The position numbers and the translations under genes were made by a program. From Coprinus comatus (taxonomy: Eukaryota > Basidiomycota > Agaricomycetes > Agaricales > Agaricaceae): a stretch of 64,000 bases of DNA. Positions 46,924 to 60,289 of this stretch are shown piece after piece. Position 1 is the first letter of the stretch. Each line of letters begins with the position of its first letter. The notes beneath the pieces are model-generated. The model was not told the DNA's origin, ran no database searches, and worked only from the letters and a program-made list of their open reading frames with translations. The stretch is from assembly GCA_034638255.1 (NCBI GenBank), contig JAWPGT010000009.1:372001-436000 (forward strand), written 5' to 3'.

Positions 46924-49900
46924 CTAGGACTCGCTGGTACTTTTAATGTCCCTGACAAAAGCAATGGATTCTTCCAAGGCTTCCGCCGTGACGGTTACAT
47001 GGGTCCTGGTAGTTGACTCCATAGGCAGTTTGGACGGACCTGCTTTTGCGCTTGACTTGCTCGTACTCGATTTCATGCCGTTTTCTGATTCCGGCTCTAA
47101 ATCTGACTTGTGAATCTCTTTTTCACTGCGTTCACCAGCCTGTTGGGCCTCTGTCCATGACAAAATGCGAATGTACGGGAGTACGATCTTTTCGTCGGTG
47201 TCTACTTCATACGCGGGATCGTTCGGGTCAATATCATCTGGATTTGGGGCAGATTTCATTGCTTCAAGGCGAAGCATATTTTCAATAATTTCCTAAAGGA
47301 TTTTGTCAATTGCAATGAAACATGCATGATTTGAAACTACAACAAAAAATAATACAGTACCTTCTCCAGTTGATCAAGGGTGGATCGTATTTTATCACTA
47401 ACAAAATTAGACCCAGGCTTTGCTTTGGCAAATTCATGTTTCTGTAATGCATCCAACCCCATAGCAGCTGATTTAAGGGCTTTTGCTCGTGATACTACAA
47501 GGTTTCGAGATTTCTCCAGTTTCCCTAAGTCAACTTTAGGGCGACTCAATAGCATACGTTTGGTATTGATTTCGATTGTGTCAGGATATAACCACTTTTC
47601 TGTCTGAACCGTCTGCATTTTATGCCATCGGATTTTACGAGCGTTGCAAAGGGGAGTCATCATTCTTTCAAATGTGTCCCGCAAATACTCGGCGGCTTTG
47701 GATTTCTTCAGTAACGTTTCGCGATATTGGCTGACCACGTCGGCCTCGATTAAAGCAACAAGAGCATATCGAGTATAATCCCGTTTTGTATTCTTGATTC
47801 CGGGACTTCGCCAGTCCTTGATGGTACGTTGATTCAACACCCAATATTTCGGGTGGTAATCATTGGTTTCTTTTTTGTCACGTACAGTTTTCATCCAGGC
47901 CTCAACTTGAGGTGCCAGTTCAACTGCATCTGGGAATGTGCCCTTGAGCTTCTTTTGGGCCTGTTCGCTAGCATATAGGGGGCGTTCCGGGATACAATAC
48001 ATCTCAAGGTCTTGCGCGAGCTGATGGAACAAAGATATATATCGGAAGGGAAAAGTGCCAAACTAAAATGTGATTAGGGGCTAGAAACATTCACAAGACT
48101 CGGGGTGACTTACAATTTTTGCTGCCTCTGTGGCAAAATGATCCGATGCGAAGGTCTCATCAAAATTTCCGCGAAGGGTTTGGATGGCAAATTGTGCCAT
48201 GTCATGTGGAGAAGACTGATCTTTGTTTCCCCAAGAAAAGTATAACGCTGATGGGCACACCCAAGATACGAACTAATAATACAATGAATACAAACAATGA
48301 GAATTGAATGTGGGCCTACTCACCTCTAGAAGCGCTTTCGGGATTCTCTCAAACAATTGCCCAATACATTCCAGTATGGATGGTGTGACCAGAGGAAGCA
48401 GCGGAAGATAGTGATACTTACTATGGTCAAGTTGAATCCAGAGCAACTTGTTCCGCATGTTGTTTTTGATCGTGACTATCCTGTGGTCCGATGTGTCGGC
48501 GTTATCCATTTCATCCAAGAACGTGGTGGTCAAAAATGCACCATATTTCGACATAGTATCTTTCCATCCATCATCATCACTGGCGGCAAAGTTCCGAGGT
48601 TCGATTTTATTGACCTTGTAGTGGCTTTCCAAAGCTTTAAACATCGTTCGTGAAGGAGGTAGGACTCGATCTTTTTCATTCCGCATAACAGAAGAGGAGG
48701 TAGATACTACAAACGAGCGATGTTCTGGTTTTTCAGGAGTAGAGTTGTGGTTTCTCTCACGGAGGTAGGCATTGCACATTGGAGTTTGGAACTCGTATAC
48801 CTCTCGAGTGCTAAAGAGGCCATTCCAAATTCTCATGGATTCTTCAATATACATCATTATGAACTTTGTATCATTTATTTCGTTAGTATAATGATGATTT
48901 GTTAAATTTGAATGAGAAATTACTTACACCGCCTCCATATGACTCATTCAGATTACGAACAACCCATAATTTGCTGAGCGGAGTGGTCATGTGGAAGTGG
49001 GGGCCAAAGCGAAACAGAGTCAAGAGGACCTTGACCGTTTCAGGATTCTTTAGGATGGAACCAAGCCCCTTCTCTTGCGTGTCCTTTGAGAACCTTATGT
49101 AACGGCGAAGACTGAAATCGTCATTAATCCGTTGGAATTTGTTAATCGTGTAAAGGATGTGGTGGAATTTTTCGATGTCATTTTCTACCGTTTGAAGGAA
49201 TTTCTTATTCCGCGAGAGGTATGTGGACAAGTGGGGATCTGTGAAGACTCGAGCTATAATTGACGCAAATATTTCAATAATCCAAGTCCTTTAAAAGGCT
49301 TTCGATTTACTGACCTGAGTCGTATATGATGACACCCCATCTTCCTAAAGCATAGATCTTGGACTTGGCAGCCTCCATCTCGGTTTGCAAAGCGCGGAGC
49401 TCAGCATTGGAGTAGCTCATGGTCGACATGCCCGTGCCTTCTGTATCACTATCTTGTGTCGCTACTGTCCTGTGACTCTTGTTTACGTGAATAGTCAGTT
49501 TGGCCTCCAGTATCTCGACTCGTTTTTGCAACTTCATACGGGCAACAATGACGGCTTGGCGACGATACTGACCACCCGCAGCTGATAGTATTCCTCTCGT
49601 AAGACCCTGGGGAGACAGCTTTAACAATGGTACTCCTACACCAAGGATCATAGTTTTCTGAACACACAAGGGGTCCAAATCTTCCTTGCATAACACGAGA
49701 GGAATCATGGCTGATTCGGAGAATGGGTCGAAGTCATCGGTGAGGAACTCATTGACCAACTTGTTTACTCCACGCTCAGTAATTGGTCGAGGGTTGAAGC
49801 AAAAATCGAGAGGAAGAGGAGGATTGATAATATCAATAACATTGATTGACAGAATAGCTGCGTGGGCCTTTTTTCCCATGGTAGACTCTATCAAGACAGT

Positions 49901-50277
49901 AAGATTGGCGATTGAACTTGGAAATATTGTTTTTACTCGCCTACCACTGGTGATGGTTGATCGGGAATGGTGGGGTTGCCGGCGGCACTTTGTCTGCAAC
50001 GTTGGTTAGTTATAACTGTCGTATCGAGAGAATCAAATAAAATATATAAGATTGACACTCACTTTCCAACAGGGGTTCGCGAGAAGGCACTTCCAGCTTG
50101 AGGCTTGCCAGTGTCGGATGCAGGAACGTTGATCTGGAGTTGGAAATACTTTTTGTCAGTACATAAATTGCCAACAATCTACAGCAGCGCATGCCTACTC
50201 ACTTTTTCACTCGATTGCTTGGTTGACATTTGTTTCTCAATGCCTGACGCCTTTGACGCGCCTTGTTCAGTAGACAT
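46924..50277 (-). CDS. large unknown protein with ParB-like signature
   Basis: About ten exons give a product near 960 residues starting MSTEQGASKASG. After a Ser/Pro-rich leader, the region near 49690-49870 reads FNPRPITERGVNKLVNEF, then IPLVL, and GGQYRRQAV near 49550. This order (N-P-R-P, a helix, hydrophobic strand, G-x-x-R-R) recalls the ParB/sulfiredoxin-like fold, and Agaricomycetes have related multi-copy proteins. This is recognition by pattern only. Downstream come several helical segments (LSKLWVVRNLNES, WLYPDTIEINTKRMLLSRPK) and a charged C-terminus. No enzyme motif beyond this is seen. Splice choices near 49930 were made to keep the frame (acceptor gatagag). Cellular role unknown; possibly a selfish or expanded accessory family. 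Confidence 0.7.
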
Positions 50278-51597
50278 ACCAGCGTGGATTAATGCAGAAA
50301 AGAAAGTGTTGACTATAACGATCAAGTACAGTAAGTTATAGTCACATTATAAACAAGTGAGACGTACAAGTTGTGCAAGTGTCTGAACTATGCAGGAGTG
50401 GATGCGATTTATAACCAGGGGTATGAGTTGAGAACTGGCAAACCTGTAAAAATGAGTCACATCCATTTACATACTATGTGACGCACGAGTATAAATTGCC
50501 CATAAGTTGTGGCTTCGGTTCCACTTTCAATATAGATATCGTTAAGGGGTGAGATTATAATGAAGATCCGAAAATCAAAGTTCAAAGCCAGGCTTTCAAA
50601 CCTGAAATGACTAGGACTCTGGAGAAACAGTCGAGGAGTATCTGCATCGCAAAGCAATTGGGGTGATGTATCCAAAATGGCCCGTAAAGGATAGAGGGGG
50701 TTACCACCTTTACTTCCATGAAGGTAAAAAAAGAGTCATGACAGTCGTCTCTTTGACTATGGCCCCCACGAAGTTCTGGGTTCCTGCTCAGCAATTTTTG
50801 CCATCTATAAATTTGATGGTTCCGATTTGATGGTATTATTAGTATGAGCTATATGCATCATGGAATTGGAGTTGGCTTCTTGTTCAAGTAGAAGTTGTGA
50901 ATATGAACGCTATAGAGCTAGGGGAGGATTGTTAGTGGGCTATACGATAAACCCACCTGCCAGGGGTTAGCCTAAAAGAAACTTGAGATATAGAGCGCGC
51001 TTACGAGCGAAACAGCCACTGTTCACAAGGTCCATCCTACTAATGAGAACAGTTGGACCATATATAATATGGGGACCCATATCTTATATATGTTTCTGAG
51101 GTCAATAAAAAACAATGATGTTAGTGAGAGGTAGGCGCGTAACAGGCTTACAACTCCATGAGTGTGTGTGTGTGTGTGCAAGAAATGATCCGAGATGATT
51201 GATCCGAAAACTACTAATTCAACCCATATCCCCTCGTTCCAGATTATTCGCTTAGTTTTAATTTTATTGTAGAGTTTATTTCTTCGTGAAAATATCATGT
51301 GAAAAAACAAAACAAGGGAGAACGGATAATTTTTTTTAAACTGACCAAAAGCAGTGTCTAACGTGTAAAACCCAGCAAAATAAAATAAAATAGAGAAAAA
51401 GTAATATAAATCACCCCCACGTCCCCTGATTGAAATATTGATTCTGTGCATGAACCCATTTGAACATTAAGTTCGTCATGCACCATTTAAAACCTATAAA
51501 TGAACGAGAACGAAATAAAAAGGGAACGATCTGAAACCAGAGATCGCAGTCAAGACGCCGTCGAGGGTTTATTTTAAACCTCATTTTACCAACGAAA
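50278..51597. other. intergenic
   Basis: No supported gene in 1.3 kb. A minus-strand frame at 50457-50675 is open but has no motif. A (gt)n microsatellite lies at 51163-51178. The right end holds the 3' flank of the LAM-type gene. Confidence 0.5.
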
Positions 51598-54500
51598 TCA
51601 ATCCATCGAACCTAAATTAGTAGTTTCCAAACCATCCTTCAACTCTCTCAAACTACCCTTCAAAACATCCATCCTTTGTTCAATTTGATCCAAAACCCTT
51701 TCCATCTCTCCAATCTCCAATTTCCAATTTCCCGGATTCGTTGATAACAGGGGTAACTGTCCCAGCCCTCCAATCCCAATCCCATTCGCATTCGCATTAA
51801 CATTAACATTCCCATTCAACCCTTCCTGTTTCTTTCCCAATTCATCCCAAAGTGCCGTAACAACTCCCTGAACCCATTTCTCTCTCTCTTCCATCTTCTT
51901 CATTTCCTTTCTTCTCCCAATTTCTTCTTTGCTCCCCATCATAGTAATAGTCCACAAATTACTCAAAACCAAAGCAACAATAACAAACCACATAATAGTA
52001 GTACTAGAACTTTGTTCCCAAGCATCAGTAATTAATTCTAATGCTCCTTTCGTACTCCGTTTCGCAACTTGAAATGCTCCTGAAAAAGTATCATAGGCCC
52101 ATTGTAAACCTCTTTGATTTCTTTCCTGTTCTCTTCTCTTTGCTTCTTCTTTTTGTTTTTCGTTATTGACATTGACATTGTTGGAGTTGGAGTCGGGGTT
52201 TAGAGAAGAAGGGTTTGATAGAGGATTTGTAGTGGGTTGGGAATCCGGTGAAAGGACCGATGCATCTATTCCTTCTGGTACGAATTCTGATTGATGTTCT
52301 TGAATGTATTTTCTCATTGCAGTTTCTAACTCGCTATGATATGTTTTTTGTCCATCAATAGCAGATCGTTCGATTATAGCTATTTGAAAGAAAAAAAAAC
52401 CCAGGTCAACATCAACCTTCGAAATTGAAGAAAATAAAATACTCACATCTTATAAAACTCCTGCCAGTCCACTCAACCTGCGTAGTAACCAAAATCCTAG
52501 TAGAAACCGGGCTAGCCCACATCAAACAAGTTCTAGTTTTAACACTAAAAACACCACCACTAGGAACATCAGGTGTTCTAGTGGTAGTAACCGTAGAAAT
52601 ATATTGTTCGGGATCATTGTGAACCATTTCATCTCGAATTTCACATTTCGTTTGTTTAGGTCCTAATGATGCGTTTAATGGTTTGATGTAAGACATATTT
52701 CTTGCTAGGAGATTTGAATTTGCTTGTGTAGGTTGCCAATCTGATATTTGGATATCTGGTTCATGGATGATATGAGTTATACGAGTATAGAGTCAATTTT
52801 TTGGGGTCCATACCGAGTAGTTTTTGATCAACAGCCATAAACTCTTTAATGAACCCACTCGCAAACATTAAGTTTTGTATCCGATCAGGACTCCCGGGAA
52901 CAATACAATCCATAGCAGTTTCACTATAATGATTCGGACATAAACACTTTGTAACCTCTTGCGTTCTTCTAATAATATTGGTCGAACTTGGATGGGAAAG
53001 TGAATGTGAATCGGCAATGGCACTTGAAGGAACAGAACTACCACCATCATCTATCGAAGGCCGAATACTAGCAACATCATCCGGACGTGCCAATCTCCAA
53101 ATATTATAAATGACATCATAGGTTGTATCACGAGAAAGGAAAGATGCAAATGTGTATTTTGCTTGTCTCGTTGTGATTTGAATGGCATTAGGAATAACGA
53201 AAGCTGTCATTTTTTTCTCGAGGCTTATGATTTCATACGTAGGAATGGAGAGCTGGAAAACGGAAAACGGCGAATGAGCGGGTTGATGAACCAAAAGCAA
53301 TAAGAAAGTGACACGTACATTAGTAATCCAACCAAATATATTGGCATGGAAGCAAATATGATTTTCGGAAATGTATAATCGACCTTGTATTAAAATTTCA
53401 CGTTGCAAGGCACAGCCATAGTCTAAATGTACAGTCAGTTATAGTTCATTAATTCACATTAACAGTGTGGAAAACGCACCTTCAATCAAGTAGTCACCTT
53501 CGGGAATGGTTGGGAATAACTCGTGGAAATCAGCATTCCGTTTGTAACTTGCAACAGCAAAGCCTGTGACGGGCATATCATCCATTCCCAAGTCTGCCAA
53601 TACATCACTCGACCCAGAATCATCATCCTCATCGGAACTTGCCTCCAAGCCAGAAAAATATTCCGGTCTATCATCTGGATAGTAATCAGAGTTATCACTC
53701 TGGACTGAGGCAGACGGCCGTCTTCTAGTTGATGCTGATCCCAGATGGAGTGCGGACCTCCTGGGGGAGAGATCTGCAGACCTTCCTTGATATGGTTTGA
53801 TGATCCAGGGGGAGAACGAGTAGCAGCAGAGGGTGGAGATCCGGGATTAGATGACTTTCTAGCAGGAATTGTTGATGAAGCAATTTGTTGGGCCTGGACA
53901 GCTGCAGCGTTGAAGGAAGCTTGATGAGATGCGGATAGAGTGGGATGAGCCATGGCCATACCAGATGCTGCAATAGCACCTGCTAGACCAGAAGGTTTGC
54001 GTGATGTAGACTTTTTCCAAGGACGCCTCTTTTCTTTTGTACCGCCGGTGGTCGTGGTGGACATGAGGGAGATAGCATCCGAGTCTCGAGGGACATATAA
54101 CGTTGCGCCGCGGTTAACTGAAGGGAACTCGGGTGGTTTGATTGTGGTAGGAGACTCTACAATAGGTGATACTGTAATGATATTACCATTTTCGCCCACG
54201 GCTGTGTCTCGAGTTGTTTCAGGTGCAGTTGCGGCGCGTGCATGACTAGTATTGACGTTTAGACTTCTGTTTGAGGCAGAGGCCCGTACTTGAGGCATAG
54301 GTGGGGATGATGACGTCTTTTGTTGGGACGAGGTGGAGGAGGGAGTGCAAGGACGTGAATTATTTGTTTCTGTTGAAAACTCTTGTTGTCGAGCAGTCGC
54401 TGGGGTAACTGGTGTAAAGGGAGGAAGATCAGTGTCAGGGACAGTTGTCGTACCACCCAAAGTCGACAATTCACCGGCGTCCTTATGCGTACAATTCACA

Positions 54501-54837
54501 TCAATACGCCGGTCCGGCTCATCAGACTCTACAAAATCGCCAGAATGTGACGATACCAAGGATGCTCGGACAGAAGAAAGTGGAGATGGAGGAATTATCG
54601 TAACGTTGAGATGGTCGCTGCTTGCAGAGTCAAAGGATTGCCGCTGGGAGTGACTGGATCAACAGTGATGATGGGTGTTGTAGCTGTAGCTGTGGAATTA
54701 AAATGTGCCTTCTTGGGTGATTCTTCCTGTGCCGAGCTTCGTCTCGAACTGGCTTTGGATGAAGTCGAGTTGCCTCTACCATGTGTGGACGACGAGTTGA
54801 CCTTGTTGACAAACTTGGATAGGAAACTTGGTGCCAT
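51598..54837 (-). CDS. GRAM/VASt-domain sterol-transfer protein (LAM/Ltc family)
   Basis: Lipid-transfer proteins of this family sit at ER contact sites and move sterols. The start MAPSFLSKFVNKV opens a 300-residue Ser/Thr/Pro-rich disordered N-terminus. The GRAM domain follows, from YKRNADFHELFPTIPEGDYLIE through LISENHICFHANIFGW to YEIISLEKKMTAFVIPNAIQI. Next is the VASt domain (KPLNASLGPKQTKC, TTTRTPDVPSGGVF, VKTRTCLMW, TTQVEWTG), then YHSELETAMRKYIQEH. A single transmembrane segment (WFVIVALVLSNLWTI) comes before a C-terminal coiled coil. This order is diagnostic of LAM proteins. Two frame steps occur in the N-terminal part. One near 53770 is explained by a 47-nt intron. One near 54600-54640 has no short intron that fits. 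Confidence 0.88.
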
Positions 54838-57100
54838 CACCTCTGCCGTATATATATTACTATCAATCTATCTCTGTCTGTCTGTCTGTGTGGTCGTTGA
54901 ATGGTCGTGTCGTGCAGTGCAATGAGCGCTGTGCGCCGAGTGCTTTTGGTCGTGAGGTAGGTTTGAAGGAGAAAGATGTCCGTGGTTCGCGGTGGCGTTC
55001 GGTCGGGACACGCTATGTTGCGAAGTTCGAACAAGCGACATATTATGCCCTAACTTAGAACTTCCCCACACTTACTCCCATTTCAACTCAATCCCACAAA
55101 AAATTGCTCGTCACTCTACAATCCTCACATCATATGTTTGGAGAAACTGGAAGAGGGTCCTAGTCTCATGTTCTTCACGGATGTAGGTTATTCGGAATGG
55201 ATTGTCGGATTGACAATGTCTATTCGACATCTGACGTCCTAATATTTGTTGGGCATTTGCGTAAGGTTAAAAATAAAACATTCAGGACAAATAGAATACA
55301 ATGTGCAAGTAGTATTCATTGTATATCGAACGATGAATAGTGAATAGTAATGATGTATTAATGATATCTAAGTCGATTATAAACTAATAACTGCCACCAC
55401 CTTCAACAGACTCAAAGCCTCTGCTTAAACACTGTTGACTTGGTAATAAATTGCAAGCAAGTAATATTCAAGCTTTACTTCACTCGTGAGCGTGGGTCTC
55501 AGAGTAAAGTTTAGGTATGTCCTCGATAATCCAGTTAGATTACCGAGTCACCCACGCAGTGTAAATTAACCATCTCATCCTTCCTCTTTCGAAAGTAAAC
55601 TTTCTTCTTTAGCCTGAATGTGAGGAACTGAAGCTGATTTCATATCCATGCCCACGCGAGATGATTGAGGGGGCATCTTAAGCTCAGAAGAGTGAGGGGT
55701 AACGAGTCGGCAACGGCGAGGTAGCCCTTAATGATAAATTCGGGATTCGGAATTTGCATAGGGACAAACTCAAGCTTCAAAGGAAATGAAGGCGCCGGAA
55801 TTGACTCAAAACTCGATGCTCAAAGTTTGACCGGGTATAAGGTTTAAGTATTATTACCCCTGTGTTGTATATTAGAATGTGTAAGTGCTGCAGGCGAGCG
55901 CAGATAGTTAGAGATGGATAAAGTTGGAGCGGGTCACCAGTCCACTCGTAGTAATAGTATGATATGTTTACCAAAAAAGAATTGGCACATACACTGCTAA
56001 AGCCCAGTGCCAACTGATACCCAGAAGCGTACAATACAGTGCAGTAATTTCGAAATGTACATGGGGCAATCATTGGAATTCGGGACATCACTTTATTATT
56101 AACGAGCAATTCCCAGTATTCACTCAGGAGTCAGGATGACCAGCACGTCGATGCATGTTACACACACCGCAACAGGAACGAGTTCTTTTGGAAAGGGGTT
56201 AGCGCAAGTTCAAAGCATCAGAATTGTAAGTTAGTAGCATTTACTGTATTTATAGAGCGTCAAGGTGAAAAAGTTGGCATTGGGCTGCCGCCCGTACCGT
56301 ATCATCATCTTCAATGTTGAGATAGTATAATGAACACGTTTTCAGTGAGGGCCCAGGACCGGGTGAGGTGTTCTTCCTGCGACTGACGACAGTATTCAAA
56401 TATTCATCCAGCTCCCTCTTTTTCCAGGCATTGAGAGAATCATCTGAAGAAATTGACACCACACGAAAGTAAACGGTGAATATCTTGAATGCATTAAACA
56501 ATTAAAAGACTCACTTGTGTTGTACTATGTTAAGTAAAGAGTGTCAAGGATGGTCCAAATATTCGAATGATTGAACTTTCACACGCCACGGTCGCAAGAT
56601 TTAAGATCGTTGAGTCAGGCCTTTGCCTGGCCTTTGCAAAGTCGTCACGATATGAAAAAAAAAAAAACTTTAGGTGGCATCCGGACTTTTCAGTGTTAAT
56701 CTCAGACTCCTTCCCAGTCTGCTCAGAATATACTACAAAAAACTGTACTTGTCACACAAATTTAACTCATAAATATAAATAGCACCAATTGAGCAAATAG
56801 CTATTGCATTAAATGTTGAATTGGCTATCTACTCGGATAAGGAAAAGTCTCAGCTACTTTATGATATCCAAATCACTAAACGATCTAAACCGAATCAATA
56901 GTACTAGAAATTCATTATTCCAAAATTAAATCAGATTATGATAGCCGTTCCAAGTTTTCGAGTTGGTCATTAACGTTGAAGCTGGAACTTTTAACCGAGT
57001 CCGTAACTTAGAGGTTCAATTGAAGCAAAGTGTAGAAACCAGTGAATAGATTCATGAAGACAATCAACGTGGGTATAAGTAATGATTACATCTAAATAAT
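54838..57100. other. intergenic
   Basis: No supported gene over 2.3 kb. A ctgt/gtgt simple repeat at 54873-54888 lies just upstream of the LAM start. A minus-strand frame at 56250-56501 (ending FHLDAL) has coding-like composition (Asp/Ser/Lys, no homopolymer), but no start, splice partner or family is visible; it could be a gene fragment. Confidence 0.4.
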
Positions 57101-57538
57101 CTAGAGGTTGACAGAAATGGGAGAGCAGCCAACAACGACGAGACCATCTGGATAAATGATGAGTCTAAGAAATATTCCGTACTACGAGAGACAAAAACTT
57201 ACTGAAGTTGTTGCCAGTGCAACAAGTGGGTTGAGCAGTGCTAATAGAGAACTAGTCAGTCTCATTCTACAAATAACAAAAGAAGAAAAAAAAACAACTA
57301 ACCAGCTGTTGCTACCAACGCCAATAACGCTGACAGGAACGCAAGTGAGACCGACTTGGCCAGTGATAGCACCAACATCAACGTTAGCAAGGCCAGCAAT
57401 GGCCTTGGTTGCGTCAGTGCTCTTGGCATCTTGAACGGAGTTACAGCAGTATTGCTGGCCAACGTTACAAGAGTTGGTTTGAGGTGCCGCAATGGCAAGA
57501 GTGAAGAAGGCAGTAAGAGCGATGACTTTGGTGTACAT
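57101..57538 (-). CDS. class I hydrophobin
   Basis: Small secreted surfactant that coats aerial hyphae and spores. Three exons give about 106 residues. The signal peptide is MYTKVIALTAFFTLAIAAP. The eight-cysteine pattern is complete once two introns (57243-57302 and about 57128-57191) are removed: SCNVGQQYCC, a Gly/Ala-rich loop with TGQVG, LTCVPVSV, NSCTAQPTCC, and GLVVVGCSPISVNL. The CC doublets and long loop between the third and fourth cysteines fit class I hydrophobins of Agaricomycetes. It is the clearest lineage marker in the window. It stands alone, with no second hydrophobin next to it. Confidence 0.95.
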
Positions 57539-58589
57539 GTTTAGTTGAATGGGTTGAATGAGTTCGAACTAAAGAAATTGGGTTGAATAAGGATGGCTTT
57601 TATACCTTTCGATGCCTTAGGGTCTAGGATTTTCAGTTCTCAACGCGGTCTGTATACGAACAATTGCATGCCATATTAATTGATATCATCAGGCTAGCTT
57701 CCAATGATCTTTACCCATGAGGGAAAATGTGAGAGAAAGATGTCTTGTGGCGTGTAATTTTAGTGTAAGTATTGGTGGTGGAAGCACGTAGGACGACTTC
57801 CGAAATTCAAAATAAGGGAAAAAAACTTCTTGAGGTTTTGATGAAATAGGGAAATCTATCACCAAATTCAGTTAGTTACAAGTTCAATGTCAAGTTGACA
57901 AATTGATATGCAGACAGACACGCACTAAATGACACTAGCCTCTCGGAGCTTTGGATCACTACTCCAGTTCTTTTCGTAAATCAATGGATTTTTCACCACT
58001 TCCACCTGTAGGATGCTTCATGGTGGAACGTATGAGTATGCGTCAATGACAACGGTGGAGCTAAGCTGGAGTTGTTGGTTGGAGTGTGGACTGAGTTTAA
58101 TTTTCAGTTAATAAAAGTGACAATCATCTCACATCCATTGGCAGCGTGGGTTCAAGTGATATATGCCGATGAAATTTTCGAACGTTTGAGAATAGAACAA
58201 AGGAAAACGTCAACGTCGACGTTGGAATGCACACTTATATGCGCCGGGGATCATTCATCATGGATCAGCGCATCAGCGGTGATCTACAATTATTCTCTGT
58301 ACCCAAAGTAGTGATCTGAACTTGGAATACGTATGTATATTATAAAAGCAAACAAAAAAAAATAGATGATAGATTATGTCAGTTAGTTTGCGGAACACTT
58401 TCACTATGTCTATCTATTTTAAGCCACTAACCAAAAAAAATCAAGGAGAAAAAAGAAGGAAGAAATGAGTAGGGAAATAATTATAAATAGGCCAACCAGA
58501 ACGATGCCTTAAACCATTCGAACATCTATGAAATATTGATATCCTCAGACCTAAAAATCAAATACTAAGAACTTCGATCGTTTGTTCTT
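57539..58589. other. hydrophobin promoter and intergenic region
   Basis: Upstream of the hydrophobin start lies a short leader with a tataccttt patch near 57600. The rest contains no supported gene; the frame at 58072-58311 lacks motifs. Confidence 0.45.
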
Positions 58590-60077
58590 TCAAACAGAAA
58601 CGACTTCAGTTACCCTCACTTCAACCAATCCATCTTCTATGCTTTTTATTTTCTCGTTCGCTTCCGTTTCGGGAACCGATGAAGCATTTGTTGAAGTTGA
58701 TTCCGAGGCACTAATATTGGTTGTTGCAGTAGTGTCGGTGGTATCTGTACTGCTTGTGGGAGAAATCATGTCTAATTGTGATTTAGTCGCTTCTCCTTTT
58801 GTTTCCAATTCTTGTTTTACTACTCCTTGGATAGGGGTTGTTCGAGTACCATCGGGAGCAATACCGCAAACCCTAAATATAGATGTTAGTTAGGGTCGAC
58901 TTTAATTATTAACGCCAAGCAAGCCTTAATTAAAGGGGTACACACGTGATGAGTTGATTCCAGTAAGAAGTAGGTTCGAATTCGTAGTTCCATTCACCAC
59001 CGAAATCAGAATCTAGTTGAGAAGGATGGATTAGTTCCAGTAAGTCCGGATTGAATCGCATCTGTAGAAGTTTAGTTTATTTATTTATTTCCCAATTATA
59101 AATCAAAAATGAGAGCACGAGGACGGATGATACGGTGGGAAGTCATTTTGGTTTGCGTAATCAGAAGTTTTAGCGCCGAAACAAACGGGTACAGGCATAC
59201 CTTATCGCGCGTGACTGGGTCGAGGAAGGGAGAAATGCCTTTATAGAAAAAGCTGAGAAGTCGAGGGAGATTAACGACTATCGCACGCCCTAGAGTTTCG
59301 ACATAATGTTGTTGGAGGATGTGCAGGACCTATATGTAATTGGTTAAAAATTGAATGAACACACTTGAGATGAAGGACGTACTTTGCGTGCGATGGAAAT
59401 GGAAGGATTTGTACGTAGAGTTGTGGATTTGTAGTCGACGATGATTACGAGAGATTCTTGACCAGGTGGCATGAGGTCTTTAGCGCGCTCTCTGACCTGG
59501 CGTCAGTGGACAGCACAAAGTTTAAGCGAAGAGAGCACATACAGAATCCACACGAGGTGTCTGAGCTGCCTGGGAGACGTTTCAGTGTTTTCTCTCCCTG
59601 GACGCATGTAGATAATGGGTCGTCCATCTTTGTCAAAGCCTGACAGGATACTATTTTGGTCGTGATGAGCACAGCAAGCATTGATAGGAAGGATATATTT
59701 ACATTTTCCCGGTCTCGCTTTCTATGCGGACATCCTCTGGAGGAATAATGTCAGGTTTAAACTCTCTCCTCCATTCCAGTGTAGCCTTGATGCGCTTCTC
59801 TGCGTCTTGCATATTCCATTTTGCTGCGCGCATGTACCTGGGAATGGTATCTGGCCTCGTGATAAAGCGGTGCTCCCATGGGTGATATGGGTCCGTGTCA
59901 GGCAAGAGTAGACTATGCGCGAACTGCGGAAATGTTAGTGCGTTAGACATGTTGGAGAGGTGAGGCAAAAACCTTGCGCAGAGAGTCTATCTGTGCCTGT
60001 TGCTCGTCGATGTAGGTGTGCGTAGGGCTGATGACGGTGTCTGTGGGTGGTTGTGTGAGCAGAGTATTTGTCTTCAT
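58590..60077 (-). CDS. CRAL-TRIO (Sec14-like) lipid-binding protein
   Basis: Phosphatidylinositol/phosphatidylcholine transfer-type protein. About seven exons, near 340 residues. The first exon (start 60077) encodes MKTNTLLTQPP and joins across a 51-nt intron to FAHSLLLPDTDPYHPW. The CRAL-TRIO N-terminal helices contain YMRAAKWNMQDAEKRIKATLEWRREF. The core begins GFDKDGRPIIYMRPGRENT, with downstream pieces LVIIVDYKSTTL, ISIARKVLHILQQHYVETLG and LPRLLSFFYKGISPFLDPVTRDKM. The end is a Thr/Ser-rich tail closing with VTEVVSV. Lipid specificity cannot be read. The start codon lies 212 bp from that of the chitin synthase in the opposite direction. Confidence 0.9.
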
Positions 60078-60289
60078 GATTTCAGAGGAAGAGGGACCCG
60101 GGGAAAAGGTGATTTTGTAATGTTTATTCTGATCTAATCTTATCTATTTTCGTACATGACGCATGTGGAGCACGTGTCGGAGAAAGTGACGGTGACTGTG
60201 ACAGTGTTGATCATTGTGTGACAGTCCTGTTTCTGTAAGGGCCAAGACAACGAGCCGTAGGGCTAGTAGCACATTCTCCTACTCCAACC
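60078..60289. promoter_or_regulatory. divergent promoter region
   Basis: The 212 bp shared by the 5' ends of the Sec14-like gene (minus) and the chitin synthase gene (plus). It contains gtgac-rich direct repeats near 60184-60225. Co-regulation is possible but not shown. Confidence 0.5.
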
